Shown: one piece after another, positions 46,018 to 54,960 of the stretch
Layout of the letters: every line of letters begins with the position of its first letter
Numbering within the stretch: position 1 is the stretch's first letter
Source: Nocardioides perillae
GTDB taxonomy: Bacteria; Actinomycetota; Actinomycetes; Propionibacteriales; Nocardioidaceae
Assembly: GCF_013409425.1 (NCBI RefSeq)
Contig: NZ_JACCAC010000001.1
Span: 1,116,001 to 1,180,000, forward strand
Reading direction: 5' to 3'
DNA: 64,000 nt
Made by a program: the position numbers and the translations under genes
The notes under the pieces: generated by a model
Seen by the model: only the letters and a program-made list of their open reading frames with translations
What the model was told of the DNA's origin: nothing
Database searches by the model: none

Positions 46018-47814
46018 ATGACGACGAGCGAGACGGTGGGCGACCTCGGGGTGCTCGCGCGCGCCTTCGACGCGGTGCCGGTCCCGCTGCTCCTGCTCGA
46101 CGTCGACCTGCGGATCGTCCACGCCAACCGCGCCCGGGTCGACGTCACCGGCCTGCCGCTCGACGAGCAGGTCGGGCGACCGCTCTTGGAGGTGCACCCC
46201 GACGACCCCGACCGGCCCGGCGCGGATGGTCGCGAGCGCCTGCTCGCCTCGTTGGAGCGGGTGCTCGCCACGGGCCGGCCCGACGTCATGCCGGTGCAGC
46301 GCTACGACGTGGTCGGGGCCAGCGGTGCGTTCGAGCCACGCTGGTGGAACCCGCGCAACGAACCGGTGCTCGACGAGGTCGGCCGCGTGGTCGCGATCCT
46401 GCACCACGCCGAGGACGTGACCGACCGCGTCCGCGAGGGCGAGGCCTCTCGGGAGGCGGTCGCGCGCGGGGTGGCGCTGCAGGACCGCGTCGACGAGGTC
46501 GAGGCCGACCTGGTACGCCGGGCCCGAGAGCTCGCCGACGCCAACGCGCGTCTGCGCCGCGTGCTCGACCAGCAGCAGCGCCTCGCCCGGATGCTCGCCG
46601 GACTCGCCCGCGTCGTGGCCGCGATGGGCGCGGTCGACACCCACGCCGCCCTCGTGGCGGCCGTCGTCTCCGAGGCGCCCGGCGCGCTCGGCGTCGATGC
46701 CGTCGGTCTCGCGTGGGGGCAGCTGGACCACCCGCTGCACGCGGTGCAGGCCCGAGCGGGCGAGGCACCGCGCGAGCACGAGCTCCCGCGTCGCAGCCCC
46801 TCGCCACTGGCCAGTGCAGCGCGCGGTCGCCGCGTCGTCGTGCGCGACGCCTCCGCGGTCACCTCCTCCTGGCGCGCCGGCACCGGCGCGCTGGGTGCCT
46901 GGGTCGCGCTCCCCGTGACGGTGGCGGGACTCCCGCTCGGCTCGGTCGGCTTCGGCTGGGACGCGCCCCAGACCCTCGACCCCGACGAGCTCGCCGTCCT
47001 CGAGGCCTTCGCCGGCCAGTGCGGCGAGGCTCTCGTGCGGGTGCTGCGGCTCGAGGAGGAGACCCGGCTCGCATCCGCGCACCGCAACTTCGCCGAGGCC
47101 ATGCAGGTGGCGCTCCTGGGTGCCCCCGCGGAGGTGCCCGGCCTCGAGGTCGCCGTCCGCTACCGCGCCGCCGTGCAGGCCGCCCGGATCGGGGGCGACT
47201 GGTACGACGTCTTCGACCTCGGTGACGACACCGCCCTCGTGGTGGGCGACGTCGCCGGTCACGACGAGCGGGCCGCCGCGGTCATGGGGCAGGCGCGCGG
47301 ACTGCTGCGCGGGGTGGCCTGCGCACTCGACGACCGCCGCCCCTCGGTCGTGCTCGCCAAGCTCGACGAAGCGCTCCTGGGCCTGGGGGAGCGGGTCAGC
47401 GCCACCGCCCTGGTCGCTGTCGTGCACGGGGACGACGGACGCGACCGGTCTGCGGGTGGCGTGCGGTTGACGTGGTCGCGGGCCGGGCACCCGCCGCCGG
47501 TCCTCCTGAGCGCCGACGGGTCGGTCCGGCTGCTGGAGGGCGGAGGCGGCCCGATCGTCGGCTTCGGGTTGAGCGGCACCCGCCGGGACGGCGAGGTGGA
47601 GCTCGCGCCCGGATCGACGCTGGTGCTCTACACCGACGGCCTGGTCGAGCGCCCGCGCGAGGTGCTCGACGTGGGGTTCGCGCGGCTCACCGATTCCCTC
47701 ACCGGACGGCAGCACCTCGGTGCCGAGGAGGTCGCCGACCTGCTCCTCGACCAGCTCGCCGGGGAGCACGACGACGACACCGCACTCGTGGTGCTGCGGG
47801 TGCCGCCGGCCTGA
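46018..47814 (+). CDS. PAS/GAF PP2C-type phosphatase (SpoIIE/RsbU family)
   Basis: A 598-aa soluble protein. An N-terminal PAS domain (about 10-130) is joined by a coiled coil (about 140-190) to a GAF domain (about 195-350). The C-terminal SpoIIE-type PP2C domain has GGDWYDVFDLGDDTALVVGDVAGHD and YTDGLVERPR, with metal-binding aspartates retained and DDDTALVVLRV at the end. Such proteins dephosphorylate anti-anti-sigma factors in partner-switching pathways. No anti-sigma or STAS gene is adjacent. AGGAG precedes ATG 46018. Confidence 0.9.
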   Translation: MTTSETVGDLGVLARAFDAVPVPLLLLDVDLRIVHANRARVDVTGLPLDEQVGRPLLEVHPDDPDRPGADGRERLLASLERVLATGRPDVMPVQRYDVVGASGAFEPRWWNPRNEPVLDEVGRVVAILHHAEDVTDRVREGEASREAVARGVALQDRVDEVEADLVRRARELADANARLRRVLDQQQRLARMLAGLARVVAAMGAVDTHAALVAAVVSEAPGALGVDAVGLAWGQLDHPLHAVQARAGEAPREHELPRRSPSPLASAARGRRVVVRDASAVTSSWRAGTGALGAWVALPVTVAGLPLGSVGFGWDAPQTLDPDELAVLEAFAGQCGEALVRVLRLEEETRLASAHRNFAEAMQVALLGAPAEVPGLEVAVRYRAAVQAARIGGDWYDVFDLGDDTALVVGDVAGHDERAAAVMGQARGLLRGVACALDDRRPSVVLAKLDEALLGLGERVSATALVAVVHGDDGRDRSAGGVRLTWSRAGHPPPVLLSADGSVRLLEGGGGPIVGFGLSGTRRDGEVELAPGSTLVLYTDGLVERPREVLDVGFARLTDSLTGRQHLGAEEVADLLLDQLAGEHDDDTALVVLRVPPA

Positions 47815-47859
47815 CCCCGACGCGGGGCCGGCCGCCCGGCTTCCGCCCCGGGCCCCCGC

Positions 47860-49545
47860 TCAGGCGTCGACGACGACCGGGATGACCAGCGGGCTGCGGG
47901 CGTAGGAGCGGCTGAACCAGCGCCCGACGTCGCGCGCCAGTCGCTGCTCGAGCAGGTGCACGTCGCCCACGCCCTCGGCGGCCGCCTGGTCGACCGCCTT
48001 CTCGACCGCGGCCTCGGCGCGGGCCACGATCGACTGCTCGAGCTCGAAGCCGCGGCACAGGAAGTCGGGCCGGTCGACCAGCTTGCCGGTGTCGGGGTCG
48101 ACGATGACGAGCACCGTGACCACGCCCTCGGAGGCCAGCGTGAGCCGGTCGGCGAGGTGGGAGTCGGTGAGCTGGCCGACGGTGCGCGCGTCGACGTAGA
48201 CGTTGCGGGCACGCACCTTGCCGACGATCTTCGCGTGGCCCTCGACCAGGTCGACCACGACGCCGTCGTCGGCGACGACCACGTGGTCGGCCGGCACGCC
48301 GGTGTCGATCGCGATGTCGGCGTTGGCGCGCAGGTGGCGCCACTCGCCGTGCACCGGCATGACGTTGCGGGGGCGGACGATGTTGTAGCAGTAGGCGAGC
48401 TCGCCGGCGCTGGCGTGGCCCGAGACGTGCACCTTGGCGTTGCCCTTGTGCACCACGCGCGCGCCCCAGCGGGTCAGGCCGTTGATGACGGCGGTGATGG
48501 CGTTCTCGTTGCCGGGGATGACCGAGCTGGCCATGAGGACGGTGTCGCCCTCCTGGATGCGGATCTTGTGGTCGCGCGCGGCGATGCGCGACAGCGCCGC
48601 CATCGGCTCGCCCTGCGAGCCGGTGCAGATCAGCACGGCCTTGCTCGGGGCCATCCGCTCGAGCTCGTCGAGCGGCACGACGAGGCCCTGCGGCACGTCG
48701 AGGTAGCCGAGGTCGCCGGCGACGCCCATGTTGCGCACCATCGAGCGGCCGACGAAGGCGACCTTGCGGCCGTGCTCCGCGGCGGCGTCGAGCACCTGCT
48801 GGATGCGGTGCACGTGGCTGGCGAAGCTGGACACGACGATGCGGCGCGGCGCGGTGCGGAAGACCTCGGCGATCGCCGGGCCGATCTCGCGCTCGGCGGT
48901 GGTGAAGCCGGGCACCTCGGCGTTGGTCGAGTCGGTGAGGAAGAGGTCGACGCCCTCCTCGCCGAGGCGCGCGAAGCCGCGCAGGTCGGTGATGCGCCCG
49001 TCGAGGGGGAACTGGTCCATCTTGAAGTCGCCGGTGTGCAGGACCGTGCCGGCGGCGGTGCGGATGCCGACGGCCAGGCCGTCGGGGATGGAGTGGTTGA
49101 CCGCGAGGAACTCGCAGTCGAAGGGACCGGCCTGGTGGCGGTCGCCCTCGGCGACCTCGACGAAGGTCGGCTTCAGCCGGTGCTCCTTCGCCTTCTCCCG
49201 CACCAGCGCGAGCGTGAGCTTGGAGCCCACGACGGGGATGTCGGGGCGCTCCTGCAGCAGGTAGGGCACGCCGCCGACGTGGTCCTCGTGGCCGTGGGTC
49301 AGGACCAGCGCCTCGACCTTGTCGAGCCGGTCCCGGATCCAGGAGAAGTCGGGGAGGATCAGGTCGACGCCGGGCTGGGTCTCCTCGGGGAAGAGCACCC
49401 CGCAGTCGACGATGAGCAGCTTGCCGCGGTGCTCGAAGACGGTCATGTTGCGGCCGATCTCACCGAGGCCGCCGAGGCCCACGACGCGCAGGCCGTCACG
49501 GGGCAGGGAGGGCGGGGCGGACAGCTCGGGGTGGCGGGTGTTCAC
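47860..49545 (-). CDS. rnj: Ribonuclease J
   Basis: A 561-aa metallo-beta-lactamase/beta-CASP nuclease with endo- and 5'-3' exonuclease activity in rRNA and mRNA processing. It has the zinc motif LTHGHEDHVGG, SIPDGLAVGI, TGDFKMDQFP and the beta-CASP motif GSQGEPMAALSRIA, then VSGHAS and VHGEWRHLRAN. Full length. GTG 49545 lies 6 nt after TAGGGT (49557-49552), so the mRNA is leaderless. Confidence 0.96.
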   Translation of the reverse strand: MNTRHPELSAPPSLPRDGLRVVGLGGLGEIGRNMTVFEHRGKLLIVDCGVLFPEETQPGVDLILPDFSWIRDRLDKVEALVLTHGHEDHVGGVPYLLQERPDIPVVGSKLTLALVREKAKEHRLKPTFVEVAEGDRHQAGPFDCEFLAVNHSIPDGLAVGIRTAAGTVLHTGDFKMDQFPLDGRITDLRGFARLGEEGVDLFLTDSTNAEVPGFTTAEREIGPAIAEVFRTAPRRIVVSSFASHVHRIQQVLDAAAEHGRKVAFVGRSMVRNMGVAGDLGYLDVPQGLVVPLDELERMAPSKAVLICTGSQGEPMAALSRIAARDHKIRIQEGDTVLMASSVIPGNENAITAVINGLTRWGARVVHKGNAKVHVSGHASAGELAYCYNIVRPRNVMPVHGEWRHLRANADIAIDTGVPADHVVVADDGVVVDLVEGHAKIVGKVRARNVYVDARTVGQLTDSHLADRLTLASEGVVTVLVIVDPDTGKLVDRPDFLCRGFELEQSIVARAEAAVEKAVDQAAAEGVGDVHLLEQRLARDVGRWFSRSYARSPLVIPVVVDA

Positions 49546-49615
49546 GCCCCGACCCTACCGAGGCGTGAGGGTAGGGTCGGACCCCGTCGCACCCCACCGC
49601 CTGGGAACGGAGCCG

Positions 49616-50041
49616 ATGACCGAGCACGTGCAGATCGGCGAGGTCGCCGCCCGCACCGGGCTGAGCCTGCGCACGATCCGCTACTACGAGGAGGTCGGCC
49701 TCGTCGCGCCCTCGGCGCGCTCGGCGGGCGGGTTCCGCCTCTACGCCGAGGCCGACGTCGACCGGCTCGAGCTGGTCAAGCGGATGAAGCCCCTCGACTT
49801 CTCCCTCGAGGACATGCGCGAGCTGCTCGCGGTCGTCGACGCCCTCGACGCGACCCCGCGCCCGGCCCCGGGGGACGACGGCACGGAGCGCGCGGCGCTG
49901 CTCGCGCGGCTGGCGGCGCTCGAGGCGTCCGCCCAGGAGCGGGTCGCCTCGCTGCGGCGCAAGCTGGCCGTCGCCGAGGAGTTCGCCGGCGGGTTGTCGG
50001 AGCGGATCGCCGCCCAGCGCTCGCCCGCCTCCGGCCCGTGA
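49616..50041 (+). CDS. MerR family transcriptional regulator
   Basis: A 141-aa regulator with the MerR helix-turn-helix (IGEVAARTGLSLRTIRYYEEVGLV, residues 6-29), the wing ARSAGGFRLYAEADVDRLELVKRM and a C-terminal coiled coil. There are no metal-binding cysteines, so a metal sensor is unlikely. ATG 49616 has GGAG upstream and a TAGGGT box near 49571. Target unknown. Confidence 0.9.
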   Translation: MTEHVQIGEVAARTGLSLRTIRYYEEVGLVAPSARSAGGFRLYAEADVDRLELVKRMKPLDFSLEDMRELLAVVDALDATPRPAPGDDGTERAALLARLAALEASAQERVASLRRKLAVAEEFAGGLSERIAAQRSPASGP

Positions 50042-50132
50042 GGCGGCGGTGAGGACCCGGCGTACGCGGGGCTCGGGGCCGGCGCTCGCCGTCGGGGCCG
50101 CAACCCTCACGCAGGGGTAGACTCGGCCGGCG

Positions 50133-51734
50133 ATGACAGCCGACCCCCGCCCCCGCCGCACCTTCGCCGTGATCAGCCACCCCGACGCGGGCAAGTCGAC
50201 GCTCACCGAGGCCCTGGCCCTGCACGCCGCGGTGATCCAGGAGGCCGGCGCGGTGCACGGCAAGGCCGGGCGCAAGGGCACCGTCTCGGACTGGATGGAG
50301 ATGGAGCGGGCCCGCGGCATCTCGATCACCTCGGCCGCGCTGCAGTTCGAGCACCGCGGCACGGTCGTCAACCTCGTCGACACCCCGGGTCACGCCGACT
50401 TCTCGGAGGACACCTACCGTGTGCTCTCCGCGGTCGACTCCGCGGTGATGCTCGTCGACGCGGCGAAGGGGCTCGAGCCCCAGACGCTGAAGCTGTTCCG
50501 GGTCTGCGCGCAGCGCGGGCTGCCGGTGCTGACAGTGGTCAACAAGTGGGACCGTCCGGGGCTCGACCCCTTCGAGCTCCTCGACCAGGTCGAGCAGCAG
50601 ATCGGGCTGAAGCCGACGCCGCTGACCTGGCCGGTCGGCGCGGCCGGCGACTTCCACGGCGTGCTCGACCGTCGCGACGGCCACTTCGTGCGCTTCACCC
50701 GCACCGCCGGCGGGGCCACCCGGGCGCCGGAGGAGCACCTGACCCCTGAACAGGCCGAGGCGGCGGTCGGTGACGACTGGGTGGAGGCGCTGGAGGGCCA
50801 CGAGCTGCTGAGCGCCGACGACGCCGACCACGACCAGGCGTCCTACCTCGCCGGGCGCACGACGCCGGTGATCTTCGCCTCCGCGCTCCAGAACTTCGGG
50901 GTCGGGCAGCTGCTCGACCTCCTGCTCGACGTCGCCCCGGCGCCCGGGCCCACGCCGGCGGTCGACGGCGGGGTCCGCGAGCCCGGTGACGACTTCAGTG
51001 CCTTCGTCTTCAAGGTGCAGTCGGGCCTCGACGCCCAGCACCGCGACCGCCTCGCCTACGCCCGCGTCTGCTCGGGCCGCTTCGAGCGCGGCATGGTCGT
51101 GACGCACGCCGCGACCGGGCGACCCTTCGCCACGAAGTACGCCCAGACCGTCTTCGGGCGCGACCGCACCGTCGTCGAGACCGCCGAGCCCGGTGACGTG
51201 ATCGGCCTCGTCAACGCTGCCGCGCTCAAGGTCGGCGACACGGTCTACGCCGGCAAGCCGGTGCGCTACCCGCCCATCACCAGCTTCGCCCCCGAGCACT
51301 TCGCGACGGCCACCGTCGCCGACACCGGGCGCTGGAAGTCCTTCCGCCGCGGCATCGAGCAGCTCGACGAGGAGGGTGTGGTGCAGGTGCTGCGCTCGGA
51401 GTGGCGCGGTGAGCAGGCGCCGGTCCTCGCGGCCGTCGGGCCGATGCAGTTCGAGGTGGTCGCCGCCCGGCTCGAGTCGGAGTTCCGGGCGCCGGTGCGC
51501 CTCGAGCGGCTCGGCTACGAGCTCGCCCGCACGGTGCGCCCCGACCAGGCCGAGGAGGTCGCGGGGCTGCGCGGCGTCGAGGTGCTCGCGCGCCGCGACG
51601 GCACCCTGCTCGCGCTCTTCCCCGACGAGTGGCGGCTGCGGTTCGTCCAGCGCGACCACCCCCACCTCGAGCTCACTGCCCTGCCCGCCGGCGGCGAGGT
51701 CTCCGAGCGGGCAGCCGCCGGCGCGCGGCGCTGA
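50133..51734 (+). CDS. prfC: Peptide chain release factor 3
   Basis: A 533-aa translational GTPase that recycles RF1/RF2. G1 is SHPDAGKSTLTEAL, G2 RGISITSAALQF, G3 [15 protein letters not shown]4 VNKWDR. Domain II and the RF3-specific C-terminal domain (GPMQFEVVAARLESEF) follow. Length is normal. A TAGACT box lies 9 nt before ATG 50133, so the leader is absent or very short. Confidence 0.96.
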   Translation: MTADPRPRRTFAVISHPDAGKSTLTEALALHAAVIQEAGAVHGKAGRKGTVSDWMEMERARGISITSAALQFEHRGTVVNLVDTPGHADFSEDTYRVLSAVDSAVMLVDAAKGLEPQTLKLFRVCAQRGLPVLTVVNKWDRPGLDPFELLDQVEQQIGLKPTPLTWPVGAAGDFHGVLDRRDGHFVRFTRTAGGATRAPEEHLTPEQAEAAVGDDWVEALEGHELLSADDADHDQASYLAGRTTPVIFASALQNFGVGQLLDLLLDVAPAPGPTPAVDGGVREPGDDFSAFVFKVQSGLDAQHRDRLAYARVCSGRFERGMVVTHAATGRPFATKYAQTVFGRDRTVVETAEPGDVIGLVNAAALKVGDTVYAGKPVRYPPITSFAPEHFATATVADTGRWKSFRRGIEQLDEEGVVQVLRSEWRGEQAPVLAAVGPMQFEVVAARLESEFRAPVRLERLGYELARTVRPDQAEEVAGLRGVEVLARRDGTLLALFPDEWRLRFVQRDHPHLELTALPAGGEVSERAAAGARR

Positions 51735-51893
51735 GGGCACGCGCCCGCGATTCACGCTCAACCCTCACGTCGCGTTAGGGTTCAGGTGCCGGCCGCCCGC
51801 GAGGCGGCCCCCCGACCTCGTACCTCCCGCCCGGCCCGGCGCGCGACGACGCGCGCTGCGGCAGCCGGGCACCCGGACTCCTGGAGCCTGCGC

Positions 51894-53543
51894 ATGTCCT
51901 CTGCCGACCGCCCTGCCGATCGCCCTGCCGATCGCCCTGCCGACCGCCCAGCCGACCGCCCTGCCGACCGCCCTGCCGACCGCGACGTCGACGAGCTGGA
52001 GCTCGCCGGCCTGCCTCACCCCGCCGCCGCCGACCTGCCGTCCGGCGGCAGCCCCGCGCCCTCGCGCGACGACAGCGTGCGCACGGCGCTGCGCTCACCG
52101 GCGGTCCTGCGGCGCGAGGTCGTCGCCGGCCTGGTCGTCGCGCTGGCCCTGATCCCCGAGGCGATCTCGTTCTCGATCATCGCCGGGGTGGACCCGCGCC
52201 TGGGCCTCTTCGCCTCCTTCACGATGGCCGTCTCCATCGCGTTCCTCGGTGGGCGGCCTGCCATGATCTCGGCCGCCACCGGCGCGATCGCGCTGGTGAT
52301 CGCCCCGGTCGCGCGGACCTATGGCGTGGACTACCTCGTCGCGACCGTCATCCTGGGCGGCGTCTTCCAGGTGCTGCTCGGCCTCGCAGGCGTGGCGAAG
52401 ATGATGCGGTTCGTCCCGCGCTCGGTGATGGTCGGCTTCGTCAACGCGCTGGCGATCCTGATCTTCCTGGCCCAGGTGCCCTACATGACCGACGTGCCGG
52501 TCCTGGTCTACCCGATGATCGCCGCCGGCATCGCGGTCATGGTCTTCCTCCCCCGCATCACGACGGTCGTGCCGGCCCCGCTGGTCGCGATCGTGCTGCT
52601 GACGGGGGTCACCCTGGCCGCCGGGCTCGCCCTGCCCGACGTCGGTGACGAGGGCGATCTGCCCGAGACGCTCCCGTCGCTGCTCTTCCCCGACGTCCCG
52701 CTGACGCTCGAGACCTTCCAGATCGTCGCGCCGTACGCCGTGGCGCTGGCCCTCGTCGGGCTCCTGGAGTCGCTGCTGACCGCCAAGCTGGTCGACGACG
52801 TCACCGACACCCACTCCGACAAGACCCGCGAGGCGTGGGGCCAGGGCGGCGCCAACATCGTGACCGGCTTCTTCGGCGGCATGGGCGGCTGCGCGATGAT
52901 CGGCCAGACGATGATCAACGTGAAGGCCTCGGGTGCCCGCACGCGGATCTCGACCTTCTCGGCCGGCGTGCTGCTGCTCGTGCTGGTCGTCGGCTTCGGC
53001 GACCTGGTCGCCCGCATCCCGATGGCCGCGCTGGTGGCGGTGATGATCATGGTCGCCGTCGGCACCTTCGACTGGCACAGCGTCGCGCCCGCCACCCTGC
53101 GGCGGATGCCGAAGTCCGAGACCACCGTCATGGCCTCGACCGTCGCGGTGACCGTCGGGACGCACAACCTCGCCATCGGCGTGGGCGTCGGCGTGCTGGT
53201 CGCCATGACCCTCTTCGCCCGCCGCGTCGCGCACCTCGCCGCCACGCACCGCGAGGTCGTGACGGACGCCGACGGTCGTCCCGTCGCGCGCTACACCGTC
53301 ACCGGCGAGCTGTTCTTCGCCTCCAGCAACGACCTTTACACCCAGTTCGAGTACGCCGACGACCCCGACCGCGTGGTCGTCGACCTCTCCGCCTCGCACG
53401 TGTGGGACGCCTCCACCGTCGCCGCGCTCGACGCGATCGCCACGAAGTACGAGCGAAAGGGCAAGAGCGTCGAGATCGTGGGGTTGGACGAGCACAGCAC
53501 CCACATGCACGACCGGCTCAGCGGGCGGCTCTCCGCGCACTGA
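51894..53543 (+). CDS. SulP family anion transporter with STAS domain
   Basis: A 549-aa SLC26/SulP permease. A repetitive N-terminus (DRPA units) is followed by a membrane domain of about 10-14 helices that begins LRREVVAGLVVALALIPEAISFSIIAGVDPRLGL and includes GFFGGMGGCAMIGQTMINV. A C-terminal STAS domain (from about residue 455) contains VTGELFFASSNDLYTQFEY and VVVDLSASHVWDASTVAAL. Sulfate, bicarbonate or another anion are possible substrates; bicarbonate is suggested only by family habit. ATG 51894 has GGAG 7 nt upstream. Confidence 0.92.
   Translation: MSSADRPADRPADRPADRPADRPADRPADRDVDELELAGLPHPAAADLPSGGSPAPSRDDSVRTALRSPAVLRREVVAGLVVALALIPEAISFSIIAGVDPRLGLFASFTMAVSIAFLGGRPAMISAATGAIALVIAPVARTYGVDYLVATVILGGVFQVLLGLAGVAKMMRFVPRSVMVGFVNALAILIFLAQVPYMTDVPVLVYPMIAAGIAVMVFLPRITTVVPAPLVAIVLLTGVTLAAGLALPDVGDEGDLPETLPSLLFPDVPLTLETFQIVAPYAVALALVGLLESLLTAKLVDDVTDTHSDKTREAWGQGGANIVTGFFGGMGGCAMIGQTMINVKASGARTRISTFSAGVLLLVLVVGFGDLVARIPMAALVAVMIMVAVGTFDWHSVAPATLRRMPKSETTVMASTVAVTVGTHNLAIGVGVGVLVAMTLFARRVAHLAATHREVVTDADGRPVARYTVTGELFFASSNDLYTQFEYADDPDRVVVDLSASHVWDASTVAALDAIATKYERKGKSVEIVGLDEHSTHMHDRLSGRLSAH
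51906..51977. repeat. 12-bp in-frame tandem repeat (six units)
   Basis: Six units of GACCGCCCTGCC with GAT/GAC and CCA variants encode DRPA repeats just after the SulP start, in the cytosolic N-terminal tail. Confidence 0.85.
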
Positions 53544-53557
53544 GGGTCCCCGTCGGC

Positions 53558-53852
53558 GCGTCATGCGGTGGGTGCGCGACTGCGTGCGGTCCGCATGACG
53601 CTCGCGGCGGTGCCCACGGGCGTACGGCGGTGCGTCATGCGGTGGGTGCGCGACTGTGTGCCGTCCGCATGACGCTCGCGGCGGGACCCACGGGCGTACG
53701 GCGGTGCGTCATGCGGTGGGTGCGCGACTGCGTGCTGTCATGCGGTGGGTGCGCGACTGCGTGCGGTCCGCATGACGCTCGCGGCGGTGCCCACGGGCGT
53801 ACGGCGGTGCGTCATGCGGTGGGTGCGCGACTGCGTGCTGTCCGCATGACGC
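53558..53852. repeat. Tandem array of family C 44-bp palindromes
   Basis: Units GCGTCATGCGG...CCGCATGACGC at 53558-53601, 53632-53675 and 53809-53852, plus a fused pair (53706 truncated, joined at about 53738 to a unit ending 53778). Full units are separated by a nearly identical 30-nt spacer, giving a 74-bp period. The array fills most of the 407-nt convergent gap between sulP and csbD. No gene is seen in it. Confidence 0.9.
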
Positions 53853-53877
53853 TCGCGGCGGTGCCTACGGACGCAGG

Positions 53878-53909
53878 ACGGCCGGCCACCCCGTGGGGTG
53901 GCCGGCCGT
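53878..53909. terminator. Strong bidirectional terminator hairpin
   Basis: ACGGCCGGCCACCCC (53878-53892) and GGGGTGGCCGGCCGT (53895-53909) are perfect complements with a 2-nt centre, placed between convergent sulP and csbD. Confidence 0.75.
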
Positions 53910-53950
53910 CGCCGTGTGGGCTCGCGCCCGACGCCTCAGTGCTCGAGACG

Positions 53951-54124
53951 TCAGTGCTTGAAGGCGTCCTTGACCTTCTCGCCGGCCTGCTTGAGGTCGG
54001 CCTTGCCCTGGTCGGCCTTGCCCTGGTTCTTCAGCTCGTCGTCGCCCGTGGCGCCGCCGACCTTCTCCTTGGCCTTGCCGCCGAGGTCCTGCAGCTTGTT
54101 GTCGGCCTTGTCGTCGGTGCTCAT
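53951..54124 (-). CDS. CsbD family stress protein
   Basis: A 57-aa hydrophilic Lys/Asp/Gly-rich protein (MSTDDKADNKLQDLGGKAKEKVGGATGDDELKNQGK...) matching CsbD, a small general-stress protein of unknown mechanism. ATG 54124 with AAGGAG 6 nt upstream is chosen over the longer frame to 54205. Confidence 0.9.
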   Translation of the reverse strand: MSTDDKADNKLQDLGGKAKEKVGGATGDDELKNQGKADQGKADLKQAGEKVKDAFKH

Positions 54125-54240
54125 CGCCGACTCCTTCCCGACCGGGGTGCGGTCGTGTCGCGGACGTGCTGTCCCCGACGCTGTACCCACGAGCGCCGCA
54201 GGCATGAGCAGGCGCTGGGCGGGCGGGGCACAGTGAAGTG

Positions 54241-54906
54241 GTGGCCCGACCCGAGCTCGTCGTCCTCGACGTCAACGAGACCCTGTCCGACACCGCGCCG
54301 CTGCGCGAGCGCTTCGCCGAGGTGGGGCTCGCGCCCCACGAGGCCGAGCCGTGGTTCGCCGGCGTGCTGCGCGACGCCTTCGCGCTCACGGTGGTGGGGG
54401 AGAACCCCGCCTTCGCCGACCTCGCCGCCGAAGGGGTGAGGACGCGGCTGCCGGCCGACCACCCGGACCCCGACGGCGCCGCGGCCGCGGTGCTCGACGC
54501 CTTCACCTCGCTCGCCGTGCACGCGGACGTCGTCGACGGGCTGCGCGCGCTCCGCGACGGTGGCAGCCGGCTCGTGACGCTGAGCAACGGGTCCGCCTCG
54601 ATCGCCGAGGGCCTGCTCGAGCGGGCCGGCGCCCTCGACCTGGTGGAGGCCTGCCTGAGCGTCGCCGACGCGCCGGCGTGGAAGCCCGACGCCCGTGCCT
54701 ACGCCCATGCGCTGGCGCACACCGGCGTCGACGCCGGTGACGCGATGCTCGTCGCGGTGCACCCGTGGGACGTCGACGGCGCGGCCCGAGCCGGCCTGCG
54801 CACGGCCTGGCTGCGGCGCGGCGTGGCCCACTACCCGGCGTACGCGCGAAGCGCCGACGTCGTCGCCGACGACCTGCGCGACCTCGCCCGGCGGCTGGCC
54901 GGTTGA
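54241..54906 (+). CDS. HAD-like hydrolase (haloacid dehalogenase type II-like)
   Basis: A 221-aa HAD hydrolase. Motif I LVVLDVNETLSD has nucleophile Asp in VLDVNETL, as in L-2-haloacid dehalogenases. Motif II is TLSNGS, motif III the Lys in APAWKPDARAY, and the motif IV region VAVHPWDVDGAARAG. The HPWD form is typical of haloacid dehalogenase relatives. GTG 54241 is chosen over 54238 because CACAGT lies exactly 6 nt upstream. Confidence 0.85.
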   Translation: MARPELVVLDVNETLSDTAPLRERFAEVGLAPHEAEPWFAGVLRDAFALTVVGENPAFADLAAEGVRTRLPADHPDPDGAAAAVLDAFTSLAVHADVVDGLRALRDGGSRLVTLSNGSASIAEGLLERAGALDLVEACLSVADAPAWKPDARAYAHALAHTGVDAGDAMLVAVHPWDVDGAARAGLRTAWLRRGVAHYPAYARSADVVADDLRDLARRLAG

Positions 54907-54960
54907 GGCCGGCCTGTCGGTCCACCCGTCGGGGTGGGCGGCGCTGGCTATCGTCGTGAG

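Noticed and set aside
53558..53852. CRISPR-like array (44-bp repeats separated by 30-nt spacers)
   Set aside because: The spacers are almost identical to each other, the repeat is a full palindrome found singly elsewhere, and no cas gene is nearby. It is a tandem repeat.
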